A stretch of 64,000 bases of DNA from Melastoma dodecandrum (lineage: Eukaryota > Streptophyta > Magnoliopsida > Myrtales > Melastomataceae): positions 3,348,001-3,412,000 of the forward strand of contig JARUPY010000397.1 of assembly GCA_029817715.1 (NCBI GenBank), given 5' to 3'. The translations under genes and the position numbers were made by a program. Position 1 is the first letter of the stretch, and each line of letters begins with the position of its first letter. A model generated the notes under the pieces. That model was given only the letters and a program-made list of their open reading frames with translations. It ran no database searches and was not told the origin of the DNA. Shown piece after piece: positions 49,024 to 60,416 of the stretch.

Positions 49024-50387
49024 GACATAAATCTCTCGCAGTCATCACTTAAAGCTTTTATTTCTGCAGGAAACCGGATGGGCCCTGTTGCCGTGCCACC
49101 GCAGTCTTCCCAAAGAAAGGTAAAGTCTGGTTTCCCACTGTCCCTTGATGTCGCTGCGTCAGTTTTGTGGTCGTCACTGCTGCTGCGATTATGCTTGTTT
49201 CAAAGTCAGCATTGGCTCCCGCGGCAATTGGTGTTTACTTCCTGGCAGGTTGCATTTTGAGCAGCAGCTGCCGCAACTGCAGCCAACTGATGCTTTTCCT
49301 GGAGTTGGCATGTCTGCATGGTCATTCGTTGTTTCTTTTCTCTTTTGCAGCCATCATCGGTGGGCACGACTTGTGGCTTCAGGCAGGCTTTGGAATCGTT
49401 ATGATGGGGATGCCAACTGTGGCTGCAGTTACGGGAGATGAGGCCGGTCTAGTCTGCACATGCCTTCGAGTAAGTTGGCGTTTCTGCCTCGTTTTGTTTT
49501 CTGGGAAATTTCGAGAACTGGCTGTGTTTGCTGGCGTGCGGGGATTAGGTGGCTGCATGATAGGCTTCTGGACAAGCCCTGCACTCATCCTATTTATCCA
49601 TTCTTTTGTATTCAGTCCTGCGCAGTTGGCACACAGAAAGTTGAATTGGATTCGAGGCTTGCAACTGTGGGAGCTGAGATGGATGGAACGTCTGAGAGGA
49701 ATAGGATGGCCCGTTGAAGAAGGACATCGCCTGTGAATAAATTCCTCTGTATGCTGGAGCTAGCCCAATGAGAGTAGGTATAGGGAAAGGGTGGGAATTA
49801 TCCTGCGAGATGGCTAAACGTTCAATCTCGCTGCGAAACATGTTAGGGTAGCGGCAGCTTTTCTTTGTTTGCTGGTGTATTCTTTTCTTACGCCGTTTGT
49901 ATCTATGTAAACTCCATCCACAACGAATTTTAGGCAATTGTATTGTTCCCTTTTTTAAGTATTTGTAATCCATGACCTATTTGAGGTATTACAGTTATGA
50001 TGGACCTTGAGAAGTACATCAATGTCCGCGCTGAGAAGGTAAGTGATACAAAGGGCAACCTCACCAGCCCATATCCAGAATACAGTGATGGTCATAGATA
50101 CTATTTCGGGCAGTTAAGTGGTGTTCTGCCCGTGGTAAAGAAGAAGGCCATTCAAGACGACTGCCTCGCGACGGTCGAAGGCTCGAGGAAGGGCCTAATA
50201 CATGAGAACACCCTGGAAGATGGTCGTCAGCAAGGCGGATCTAAGCCGGACGAACCATCTCGAAGGCAATCAGGAACACTCGGGTGAAGGATTTTCTTGT
50301 AAGGGAAGGCCTCGCAACTCCTGGTCAAGGACGAACAAGGAAAAGGTACTACTTTTAGGAGTTTTGTTCCAAAATAACGTTAGTGCC
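49024..50387. other. Unassigned segment, no confident gene
   Basis: ORFs occur on both strands, the longest 49167-49736 (+) with hydrophobic stretches and 49590-49973 (-). None matches a family I recognise. Near 49997 a short frame MMDLEKYINVRAEK ends at a perfect GTAAGT donor, which could be a captured exon. The segment ends at a MULE-type terminal repeat. Confidence 0.35.
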
Positions 50388-52430
50388 GAAACTATTTCGC
50401 CAAATAAAGTCGCAAGTTTGGAAATTCCCTAACTAATGCGGCGAACTCGGCCTTACAAAGGCCAACTCCCTTGGGATAAAAATTAAATTAAATTAAAATT
50501 ATGATATCCCACCTGTAATGCAAATACACATAACTCAAGAACTCATGACGCAATTTAACAAATTCAACCAAGTCTTTCTCAAAAGTTCACATCAAATACT
50601 AGAGTACTATGATTGTTAACAACCGTAAGTGATACAAAGTAATCTATCTAATGTCTTCGCCTGCTTTTGCGTGAGTAGAAGCGCCCAAACCTCCGAGAGA
50701 CCATTTGTGTGAGCTGAGAAATCTGCGAGTTATCTGCATCACGTACGGATGGTCGATGGTTCCTGGTCTTCCTTGGAGCCACGGGAGTGGATGACGTATA
50801 GGCATGTGTTAATGGAGTTCGAAAGGCATCCACGGGAGTTGGATCAAGCACCCTCATCCTCCTGCGACTGCATAATAAACTTATCAGTATCAAACATGTC
50901 AACCCGATCTTCCTCGTCCTCCTGCTCCTCGTCCTCCTGCTCCTCCTCTTCCTCTTGCTCAACCTGTTGTGCTTGTTTCGCTGGCTTTTCTTGAAACTCG
51001 ACCTCCTCCTGTAGCCCTTCACCCCGTCCATACAAACGCATCGGGGTAAACTCTCTTAAGAAGCTATGGCCTTTGCGAGAAATACCAGCAATGTGCTGTA
51101 ATTTCGAGGGTCACCTCTTTTGGAGTAGAAATCTTGGCCATTCGTTGCATCTACGAAGAAATTATATCTATACAATAATTTTTACATTAACGAAGATAAT
51201 AGTTATTGTACTTACCACTATGCTCAACATGATACTTGTGTGTGATAGCAAAGGAAGAGAGTGACGCATGTACTATGTAATGTAGTCCTCGCTCTGTTCC
51301 CAACGCAAAGGAACAATGTGGCTACCTCGGTGATGATGCCATAACTCGATGTACTTGGCGTGAATGTGCATCCAATTGTCGAACTGCTTTCCCCGCATGT
51401 CAATCCAATGGAGGCGTGCTTCGGTATCGCAGGAACCGGGTATTAGTTGCTCGTCTCCAAACTGGCGAATGAGTCTGTCTGGAAAGTGTCATTCCACCAC
51501 GGAGAAGCAAATGAGCAGTACACGTGCTTGCCAGCTTTGTTGAAGCAGTAATCAGGTAATCTGGCGCGTATCTCATCCGTATATGAATGCCAAACAACCT
51601 GAAAAACAACCCAACATAACCAACTAACCAAAATTCGACAATCAAGAACTTGAAATAACATAAAGTCGAAGGAAAGAACCTGCTGAGGATTATGTATGTT
51701 CAATGCTTCTCTAATCACTGATAAAACATGCGTGGCGATAGTTTTCGTGTCTAAATCTGCACCCCATCGATATGTTAAAGGTATTCCCTCCCTTTGCTTG
51801 CTCTGGTGTCTAAGGGGAGACAAATGAGGAAATCTATCCCACACCCACGTCTGTAGCAACACTAAACAACCCGTCACCAGTGATGAATGCTTGTCTGATG
51901 CTCTATATAATTGCCTATACAAGCACGCCAAACAAGTTGATCCCCAACTATAACTACCACAAAAGTCGAAATCCTCCAGTAACGGCAGTCACATGAGATG
52001 AACTAAGTTATCCGACTTGTCAGGAAAAAACTTAGACCTTATTAGCTGCAGTATGAATATTCTGATATGCATACGTATCTGCTCACATGGTGCTTGGGGA
52101 TGTAGCACGTCAAAACGGGAGGCCAAACAACTCATCTTAACCCTTTCCGCATTCATGTCAGTTTTGCCCGGAACCTCCCCAGATAAATGCACGCATACGG
52201 CTGCAAAATCGAACATGGTGAAGCCATTGACAGGATCCTCTTAAATCGACAATTCGATCTGAATCGCCACGGGGAGAGATGACAGTGACTTTGGAGCTGA
52301 ATTCCCAATGAAACCTCTCTATCACACCGACCTGGGGTTATACTTTTAAACCGCATAGTCCAAAAGATTCCCAATTTTCTTGTGCTTTCCCACCTGATCT
52401 CCCCCCCAATACAACCAAACTTCAAACTTC
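50388..52430 (-). mobile_element. Second MULE-PMD element, 5'-truncated
   Basis: An end repeat (50388-50460) matches the left TIR of the 29-kb element, including the GGCCTTACAAAGGCC-type motif. Inside it lies a minus-strand PMD gene whose C-terminus faces this end, as in the first element. The transposase part and the opposite TIR are missing; sequence identity is lost near 52430, shortly before the MGNC gene. Confidence 0.7.
50648..52425 (-). pseudogene. PMD gene copy 2, degraded
   Basis: The minus strand gives blocks parallel to the first PMD gene: FDFAAVCVHLSGEVPG, LASRFDVLHPQAP and FFPDKSDNLVHLM (52220-51990), LACLYRQLYRASDKH and GCLVLLQTWVWDRFPHLSP (51940-51800), IPLTYRWGADLDTKTIATHV, FQVLDC, DEIRARLPDYC, and the basic tail GYRRRSSFKKSQRN (near 51020). 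It has several frame changes and stops (near 52240, 51960 and 51440) and a large low-complexity Arg/Glu stretch. The shared N-terminal PMD block is unreadable in one frame. Confidence 0.75.
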
Positions 52431-52553
52431 AATCATCCCTGTTATTTAACTTATATAAACCCTCCCCTAATTTTTCTCCTCTCCCCTCTACATTAAATCC
52501 TCCATTAGCGAGAACCTTTCAGTTCCCTACTATTTCTTCTTTTTTTCTGGAAA

Positions 52554-52859
52554 ATGGGAAACTGCTTCAGGCACGAGTCGGGGATGCAGTGGGGTGGAGA
52601 CGATTGGGGTTCCACGTTTGCTAGGAACAAGTACGACGACGAAGATGTGGATGTGACAGGGCGAATCAAGGTTAGTGGGAGGATGAAGACGGGAGCGGAG
52701 GTGAAGTTAAAGACGAGCAAGAAGCAGCTGGAGGAGCTGTTGAACAAGTTGGACGCTGAGGACAGGGTGTCGGTACATCAGGTCATGTCTCATCTCCTCC
52801 GCATGAGCGTTCCCCAGCGGTCTTGGAGTCCCGCTCTCACCAGCATCTCCGAGGTCTGA
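52554..52859 (+). CDS. Small MGNC-type plant protein, 101 aa
   Basis: A single-exon ORF of 101 residues with clear boundaries. It begins MGNCFRHESG; Gly2 and Cys4 fit N-myristoylation and palmitoylation, so membrane attachment is likely. The middle carries TGRIKVSGRMKTGAEVKLK and KKQLEELLNKLDAED, and the end QRSWSPALTSISEV. This layout (MGN start, a K..KKQLEELL segment, RSW.PAL..I.E end) is that of small, uncharacterised, stress-related plant proteins; I cannot name a function. A TATA-like TATATAA lies near 52455. It directly follows the truncated MULE-PMD copy. Confidence 0.7.
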   Translation: MGNCFRHESGMQWGGDDWGSTFARNKYDDEDVDVTGRIKVSGRMKTGAEVKLKTSKKQLEELLNKLDAEDRVSVHQVMSHLLRMSVPQRSWSPALTSISEV

Positions 52860-53017
52860 CCCCTCCAAGGAGCTAACATACCAACATACAAAATCCTTGT
52901 ACAGACAGGATAGTAATAAGAAAAGTTTTCGGTCTCCTTTGGAGATCACAATTCACACAGGAGAGTTTTCGGTTAGGCCACACCCTGATCCTCTGGATGC
53001 CGTGGAAGCCTAAGGGG

Positions 53018-53170
53018 GTGTTTGGTATCCCGATTGGGAAGGAGAATGGAATGGAACGACAAAGGGAACGGAATGGCATCCCTTCCGAAAATGAAGCTGC
53101 CGGGAGGTTTTCATCCCAACCGATTCCGTCTTCCATTTCATTCCCTTTCCCTGATCTGGATACCAAACAC
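53018..53170. mobile_element. Short MITE (about 153 bp)
   Basis: The ends are a perfect 13-bp inverted pair: GTGTTTGGTATCC (53018-53030) and GGATACCAAACAC (53158-53170). The inner arms are also complementary (GGGAAGGAGAATGGAATGGA against TCCATTTCATTCCC). The interior is non-coding. The GTGTTTGG ends are common in plant foldback MITEs. The target duplication is not clear. It lies 160 bp after the MGNC stop. Confidence 0.65.
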
Positions 53171-53879
53171 GTCGTAGGAGCTGCAGCCGGAGAACAGATG
53201 GATGGAGGGAACTAGCTAAGTTAGCATGTCGTTTAGTTGACCTGGTTTTTATTGTATCTAGATGTTTGACCTTTCCTTTTGGGGAAACGGCAAGTGAGGA
53301 GAACGTGGTGGCAGAGATCATCACTTCCCCCATCAACTCATGAAACTTGATAATTCTACACCCCGAATCATGTTCGTATAAAATATACTTTAGAATTTGT
53401 CAAATCGAATAAATATGTTCGGATTCCAAACTCGTCGCTCCCACTACAATATGAATGAACACGAACCTACGTGTGAAATACATCCTATTTTACATGCACG
53501 GACGTTCAAAAGCATCCAAGATATTCACGTTGCTCACGACCAAGGGCCGAGCCCGTGAAGTTTTATAGTGGGCCTTTATTTATTGGGTATATGGGCTTTC
53601 ACTGGGCAGAATCCCGGGCGACCGTGGGCTAGAGCCCATAATAATATCAAGAGGGATTTTCTTTTTTCTTTTTCTTTTGTAATCAACTCATTTCCATTTT
53701 AGACACGACCACACCGGGAATAACATTAAACGACCCAACTATATTTGTGGGAAATAAAATCCTCCATCACTCTTACAATCCTCCTGTAAAGCCATTTTGG
53801 GTTATAATGTTGATAAAACTCACTGAATTGACAAAGAACGAATTGATCTGGTTGATAGTCGAAGCATCACCGTGAAGTT
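53171..53879. other. Intergenic, no gene seen
   Basis: AT-rich non-coding DNA with scattered GGGCCT and TGGGCT motifs near 53570-53640. Confidence 0.5.
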
Positions 53880-54183
53880 CAGTCGAAATTTGACTAAGTC
53901 TTAGTCGAAGGAAATGTTTCAGTCGAACTTTGACTAAGTATTGGTCGCAGAAAAGTTTTGGTTGAAATTTGATTAAGTCTGGGTCGAATGAAAGGTTTCA
54001 GTCGAACTCCGACTAAGTCTTTGTCGAAACAATGGTTTTCAGTCAAAGTTCCAAACTTAGTCAAATTTCAGCCGAAGTTCCAGACTTAGCCAAATTTCAG
54101 TCGAAGTTCCAGACTTAACCAATTTTCAGTCGAAGTTCCGGACTTAACTAATTTTCAGTCGAAATTCTAAGATTTGGCCAATT
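53880..54183. repeat. Two-tier tandem repeat (about 40-bp x4, 29-bp x5)
   Basis: Every unit opens with a variant of CAGTCGAA. Four units of 39-41 bp (53880 to about 54039) carry TTTGACTAAGTCTTGGTCGAA. They pass into five 29-bp units (about 54040-54183) carrying GTTCCAGACTTAACCAATTT. The array is contiguous with no spacers and sits in a gene-free interval. Confidence 0.85.
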
Positions 54184-55632
54184 TCCGGTCAAAGTTCTAT
54201 CAAGACTTAATCAAAATATATTAAGTGTGCATTTAGTTTTAATAAAGCATGTGCAAAATGTGTCTAGCGGTGATGGTAGCGCTTATGGTAGCGATTGCGT
54301 TAGTGGTTACTGTTAGGATATGATCAAGTGCTAGTATAAATATGAGGTTAGTCTCTTGTAATAAATACACGACAATTATTCAAAGAATCTGAAAAACTTT
54401 CATATATTTTTTCTCCAGAAATGAAAATAAGTGTTTTTGTTGGTATATTTCTGTTCCCGTTCTTTACACTTCTTATTTAAAAGCATTGGCGATAACATTG
54501 AACATTTTTTTATTCCTATTATATCTTGACATTTTTCATCGCAGAAGACCCGAACAAAAATAAAGTGAAATGCTTGTGATTGGCTGTTGAGTTTGCCTCA
54601 ATTTGCTCCCTTTGTGATTTTGTCGGACATTATTCCCCTTACCCCAAAACGAATATTACTCTAAAACCTTTCCCTATTCCATTTTGCCTTCTCTCGTTGT
54701 TGCTTGTCCTTCAGGACTAATGTAAAGAACACCCCCACCAATCATTAAATCAAATAAAAAAATAATGGATGTTAGGCAGACTCTCTCTCGGACAACGACC
54801 TCGGAATTGTTGTCGTAATCCTCGTAGGAAGAACTTGTAAGAAAGAGGGTGAGGAAGGAGAAGGACCGGAATCCGGGCGTGTGTGTGTATGGACTGCGAA
54901 TTCTCTCCAATCTTCTACCCGCCAGTCTTCTGATGAGGGAAAATAGGAGGAGGAATAGCTAAAACCTTTTCCTCCTTTTTTTTTTTTAACTTTATATCGT
55001 CCGGCAATCCGACCAATCGATCCTTTTCTGTCTTTTGTGTGTGGAAATCGAGTGGCTGTGGAGTTTGGATTCACGGAGGAGGAAAAACAAAGGTGGGCTT
55101 TTTTTATTCACGTGTCGGCTTATAGCTTCACAGCAGCCATTGCTTCTCTCTTTCTTACGCCATAACGCCCCGGTGGAGACTTTTGTTGGATGGTTTTAGG
55201 TGAGTCGATTCGTTGTAACCCGAGTTGGGTTTTCTCCGTCGACCCGCAAGATTCCTCCTTTGAGATGGTTCGGTTTGGAAATTTGTTTACTGTCTTCTTC
55301 TTCTTTTCCTTTTTCGTTTAAAGAGAAGGGGAGCTTGTTTTTGTTGTCTTTTGGGTCGTCGGTGGAGGAAAGTGATGTGGGTTTGGTTGGTTGGATGTTT
55401 GTTTGTTTAGTTGTTGTGGGATCCTGATTTTGATTCCGATTGATGGTCGCGATTCGCCATTGTTGTGGAGTTGATGGCGAGAGCGACCTCAGCTGAAGCA
55501 GAGCTTTTTGATCGACTGTCGGTTGTTTATCGTTTTGTTTAACAATCATTCTTTTTTTTTTTTTGGGTTTGTGATTTTCAGCATAGAAGAGTCTCGGCCT
55601 TGGAGATTGGAGATTTTCCTGCTTTCTTCGGT
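54184..55632. other. Intergenic and LPAT leader with 5' UTR intron
   Basis: 54184-55100 is AT-rich without a recognised gene. A probable leader intron runs from a GTGAGT donor (55200) to a TTTTCAG acceptor (55581), giving a leader exon that joins 51 bp upstream of the LPAT start codon. Confidence 0.5.
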
Positions 55633-57294
55633 ATGGATAGTTTTGGGTTCGGTTCTTTCCTGAGGAACCGCAAGTTGGAGAGTTATGTATACACTAGCTC
55701 AGAGCAGACCATGGAGCTGACGTCAAAGCTCGTGGCGAAAGTGAGGGAGGCCGCAGAGAGTCAGCTGCGGAGAGACGTGTATGTCGAGGACAATGGTTGG
55801 TTCGCTGTGTTGGTGTCTTGGATTAGGATAGTGGCGTGTTTCTTGTGTATGATGGTTACGACATTCGTATGGGCGGTAATAATGGTCCTGCTCATTCCGT
55901 GGCCGTACGAGAGGATCCGGCAGGGGAATATTTACGGCCATGTCTCTGGAAGAATTTTGGTAAGTTAAAAACAGATGCTTCCGCCGTTCCTGCGATGAAT
56001 TAGTTGCTGGTGCTGAAGTGTCCCCTTTTGTAGTGACATCATTTTCGGATGGTTACTTCTGTGACAGAACTTGTTTTAAGGTGCCTGATGGCCCAACAAA
56101 GGCAAAGACTCTCCTTGTCCATATCAATATGCGCTTATCAATCCTTTTCACCAAACTCTGCATAGCGAGTTGCCGGGAAAGTTTTAGCCGTGACTAACTG
56201 TATGCACATGGCAGCAGGTCTTTGTTGTGTGGCTTTATGAGCATCTGAGTAGGATTGAACTGCCAATTCTTAGCTGATCTATTGGTTATTTCCATGATTT
56301 GGCTGCTCTGGAGAATGTTTCGTGCTTATCTTTCAATTCTCTCATTTTCTTTTTCTTCCATAGATGTGGATACTGGGGAATCCCATAAAGATAGAAGGCA
56401 AGGAGTATTCTCAGGAGAAAGCCATTTATATCTGCAACCATTGTTCCCCGATTGATGTAATACTAATCATGTGGTTAGTTCCCACTGGCACTGTTGGCAT
56501 CGCGAAGAAAGAGGTAATTCTTTTGCTAGAAACTATCCGTGGCTTGTCGGTTCTTACAAGACACCCTCGGTATCCACTGGGCTTAAGATTTATCTCTCGT
56601 GCTTGGTAGACATGCTGCGTGGAAATGCTCCATGTGGTGTTTTTTTAGCATTAATTACATTGCAAAATGATTGATGAATGTAGATTATCTGGTATCCGCT
56701 TTTCGGACAACTGTATGTGCTGGCAAATCATCTTCGTATTGATCGTTCGAACCCAGTTGCGGCAGTACAGTCCCTGAAGGAGGTGTGCGCTTTTTATCAT
56801 CACCCTTTAACATGGAGATTACTCATTTACCCGGCATTATTCACGACATGTAAAACACGCAACTCGCAGGCAGCTCGTGCGGTGGTGCGAAACCAGTTGT
56901 CCTTGATAATTTTCCCCGAAGGAACTCGGTCGAAGAATGGCCGGCTACTGCCTTTCAAGAAGGTGCTTCTCTGATTCAACTCGATGCCTCCCAGTTTCCT
57001 TTGCTGCATCCTGCTTAATCTCTACCCCTTCCCTTTCAGGGATTCATCCATCTAGCTCTGCAATCGAAGCGACCCATCGTCCCTATCATCTTCGCCGGGA
57101 CACACTGTGCTTGGAAGAAGGGCAGTCTACACATCCGCCCAACTCCTCTCACAGTGAAATTCCTTCCTCCCATAAGGACAGACAACTGGACAGCGGACCG
57201 CATAGACACCTGGGTGGAGCTGGTCCACGACCTGTACATCAAGCACCTACCGGAGAGTCAAAGGCCAGTTCCTCCGGAGGGGAGCAACACCTAG
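55633..57294 (+). CDS. 1-acyl-sn-glycerol-3-phosphate acyltransferase (class B LPAT)
   Basis: Five exons fit in phase: 55633-55959, 56364-56513, 56684-56782, 56870-56962 and 57040-57294, giving 307 residues (coconut-type LPAT 308). Family knowledge: it acylates lysophosphatidic acid at sn-2 to make phosphatidic acid in ER glycerolipid synthesis; the class B branch is known for medium-chain or unusual acyl preference in seeds. Sequence support: start MDSFGFGSFLRNRKLES, a membrane segment ACFLCMMVTTFVWAVIMVLL, WILGNPIKIEGKE, the HX4D motif in CNHCSPIDV, IIWYPLFGQLYVLANHLRIDR, FPEGTRSKNGRLLPFKKGF (motif III), PIVPIIFAGTH, and a C-terminal HLPESQRPVPPEG. An in-frame TTG-started extension upstream is not needed. 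Confidence 0.93.
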
Positions 57295-57719
57295 TTGCTG
57301 CCCCAAGTGATTAGTTCCTTTCCCCCACGGGCGGTCTGTCGCAGAGCCGGGTTGCAGCTCCCGAGCTTGGTTTGTAGCAATAAAAGAAAAAAGGCATTAG
57401 GAGTGAGTTGTGAAATTTGTACGTAGGCTTATTGATGATAACGCTGTTACATCTGCATATACACCAACGATTTGGCTAAGACGCCTAAGTTGTAGTGTAA
57501 TGTACTCTAATGTTAGCTGTAATTGCTTGTTTATCATTTGTATGCCGTGATCGGAATCGGTGGGCCTAGTGATGTTGGGTTCACGTTGGTGGGCTGAATG
57601 GGCCCAAAGAGGAATAGAGAAAAGCCCAACTTGGGTTATAATATCCGCCATTAATTTGGTTTTTTTTTTTTTTTACATCTTTATTAATTTACAAGCAAGT
57701 CTAATACAATATTTCCTTT

Positions 57720-58267
57720 GGCAAAATATACGATAATATCATAAACTATGCTCAAACTTTCTGTTTTTGTCGAAATCTTTTTTGGCTATACGATATTATC
57801 ACTATCTTTTTTGGCTATTAGAAAACCAAACATGTCCTAATCTTTAAATTTCAATTATTGACTAAAAAAGTGAAAAATGGATAATAATATTAAACAATTT
57901 CATGTGTTATTTATTATATAATTTTAATAATTAAATTAAGTAATTTGGAAGTCGAAGTTGGACTGTAGTTATTGATGCTGTTAAGAATCTGTAAAATCGA
58001 TGAAGAACGAATGATGGATTTATTGTGAGGTTACTACTACGCATAAATTGGATTGCAAAACGATGCAATGAGAGGTTAAAAGTCAACTATTATAGGATAA
58101 CTGTTAGACAGTATTAAGGCCGTGTTTGGTTTCCTCAGAGTAAAAATTACAGATTTGACAAAAAAAATTACTAACACTAAAGATAGTGATAATATCGTAT
58201 AGCCAAAAAAGATTTTGACAAAACAGAAAGTTTGAGCATAGTTTATGATATTATCGTATATTTTGCC
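57720..58267. mobile_element. Mutator-type MITE (548 bp) with 10-bp TSD
   Basis: Long inverted arms start GGCAAAATATACGATAATAT (57720) and end with the inverse ATATTATCGTATATTTTGCC (58267). Similarity extends over roughly 90-110 bp, reaching GAAAACCAAACATG against its inverse CGTGTTTGGTTTCC. TATTTCCTTT flanks both sides (57710-57719 and 58268-58277), a 9-10 bp target duplication typical of Mutator elements. The interior is AT-rich and non-coding. Confidence 0.88.
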
Positions 58268-58954
58268 TATTTCCTTTTGGAGAATGTTGTTGGAACAATC
58301 CTGTTCTGGATTTGTTAATTGTTTATGGGAAGTTCCTTGTTCTGTATGCAGGCAAATTCTTCCGTCAAATGGTGATGACTGTTGTTAAACGGCCACATCT
58401 GGGAATGCATCAGCTCTTGGTGTCCCGGGAAGCACAAACTGGGGAGGGCATCCGAGGAAGTACCGCGTGCTAGAAGAACATCATTGTCGTAAGGATCAAA
58501 ACCTGGTTCTCATATTAAAAATATATTTGATATTTTCTGTCTCTGTTGCTGTCAAAAGGAATATGAATATGCGAGATGTGGAGGGGATACCTAACGACTG
58601 AATGTCACGATAGACACGATTGGTGGGATGGAATTCCAAACATAAAAAACCTATTTTTATGAAGATAGATGGAGACACAGCCAAGCGAAACCGAAAGTGA
58701 GTACCCGTCAGGTTTTCCGACAACCCCTTAATATAGGAAGACCCCAATGACAAGAACTCTCTTCAGGACTTTTTGTCGAATGCAACAAGGAAACCCCACC
58801 AAATTCAGGCACATCAAATCCTATTCGCTTTCCTTGTTCCTTCTGAACCTCCCGATTGGTGTCTCCAGTCTGGGTGTTGGGATCGTGGGCTCGCCTTTGA
58901 TAGTGATTGCGTCCGGTCCGGCGGGGCACGTGGTGTCACCGAAGGGAGACGAAG

Positions 58955-60416
58955 ATGAATTGCTTCAATTGCTGTGATTCTCAGGACAAGGTCTCGTCCA
59001 GGAAATCCCTGAAGAAGAAGAACATGCATGAGTTTAATAAGGATACGAAGAAGCTTGCCTCCTTCGCAAACCTCTCCTTTAAATCGGGTAACAGGCGGAA
59101 TTCGTGGTTAATCATCGTATTATTGCGAATTTGTGGGTGCGGACAGGAAAGGATTTGATGTTTGGTCATTGCAGATAGTAGCAAGCGGAGGTACATTGCC
59201 GAGGAGATCAATAAACTCGGGAAGGGGAGTATCACCGCGCAGATATTTACGTTGAAGGAACTCAACTCCGCTACCAAAAAATTCAACCCCGAATCCCTGA
59301 TAGGCGAAGGCGGTTTCGGCAGGGTGTACAAAGGCCACCTCGAGAGCTTAAACCAAGTAACGGATGGAACAGTCTTGGAGCCGATTTGGTCGCGTTTTCC
59401 TGTTTCTTTGATCATCATTAATTTCTTCTCTGTTCTTTTGCAGACTGTTGCGGTAAAACAACTCAATCGGAATGGTTTCCAAGGCAATCGGGAATTCCTC
59501 ATCGAGGTCTTGATTTTAAGTCTGCTTCACCATCAACACCTCGTCAATTTGGTCGGATATTGCTGTGATGGCGATCAGAGGATTCTGGTGTACGAATTCA
59601 TGGCTAATGGATCTTTAGAGGATCACCTTCTCGGTTGGTGAATCTCATCAGTCTCAATTACTTGTTCAGAAACAAAGCGTGGAAAGCGAGTTGACGTGCT
59701 TCGATTCATTTATCACAGAATTGCCCCCGGGGAGAAAACCTCTGGACTGGAACACCAGGATGAAGATCGCTTTGGGTGCAGCAAAAGGGCTCTTGTACTT
59801 GCACGAGAAGGCAGATCCTCCTGTGATATATCGGGACTTCAAGGCATCGAACATCTTGCTTGACGAAAACTTCAATTCAAAGCTCTCCGACTTTGGGCTA
59901 GCTAAGCTGGGACCCACCGGGGACAAGACCCATATCTCGACGAGAGTCATGGGCACCTACGGTTACTGCTCGCCAGAGTATGCAATGACAGGCCAATTGA
60001 CGACCAAGTGCGACGTGTACAGTTTCGGAGTAGTCTTCCTGGAGATCATCACAGGCAGGAGGGTGATCGACAACTCGAGACCAACCGAGGAGCAGAACTT
60101 GGTGACCTGGGTAAGTCCTGTAAATACATAATCGTCATCCTCATGCACGGTGCCATGTTGTCAGAAAATGCATGAACATTGGCCGTTTTAGGCGCAACCG
60201 CTGTTCAAGGACAGAAGGAAGTTCACATTAATGGCCGACCCATCACTGGAAGGTAACTACCCGATGAAGGGTCTCTGCCAAGCACTCGCTGTCGCTGCCA
60301 TGTGCCTCCAGGAGGAAGTGAGCACTCGACCTCTGATTGGGGATGTCGTGACCGCCCTCGGTTTCCTAACAAACAATAAATCCAAAGGGGACTCGGCGGC
60401 CCTGCCGGAAGAATAA
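58955..60416 (+). CDS. PBL27-like receptor-like cytoplasmic kinase (RLCK VII)
   Basis: Five exons fit in phase: 58955-59087, 59175-59356, 59444-59633, 59719-60110 and 60192-60416, giving 373 residues. Family knowledge: RLCK-VII kinases such as PBS1 and PBL27 relay immune receptor signals at the plasma membrane. Sequence support: N-terminal Cys cluster MNCFNCCDS, then [13 protein letters not shown], glycine loop [29 protein letters not shown], catalytic [22 protein letters not shown], activation loop [44 protein letters not shown] and [13 protein letters not shown]. The RLCK-VII start is normally MGC; here residue 2 is Asn, so N-myristoylation is predicted to be lost while the Cys palmitoylation sites remain. 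The C-terminal tail is short, as in PBL27. Confidence 0.93.

Noticed and set aside
49167..49736. 189-residue plus ORF with hydrophobic stretches as a membrane protein
   Set aside because: It is biased by T/G-rich DNA, overlaps the upstream flank of the DC1 fragment, has an overlapping minus ORF and shows no recognisable motif.
53880..54183. CRISPR-like repeat array
   Set aside because: Units are contiguous without spacers, vary in length and sequence, and the DNA is plant nuclear.
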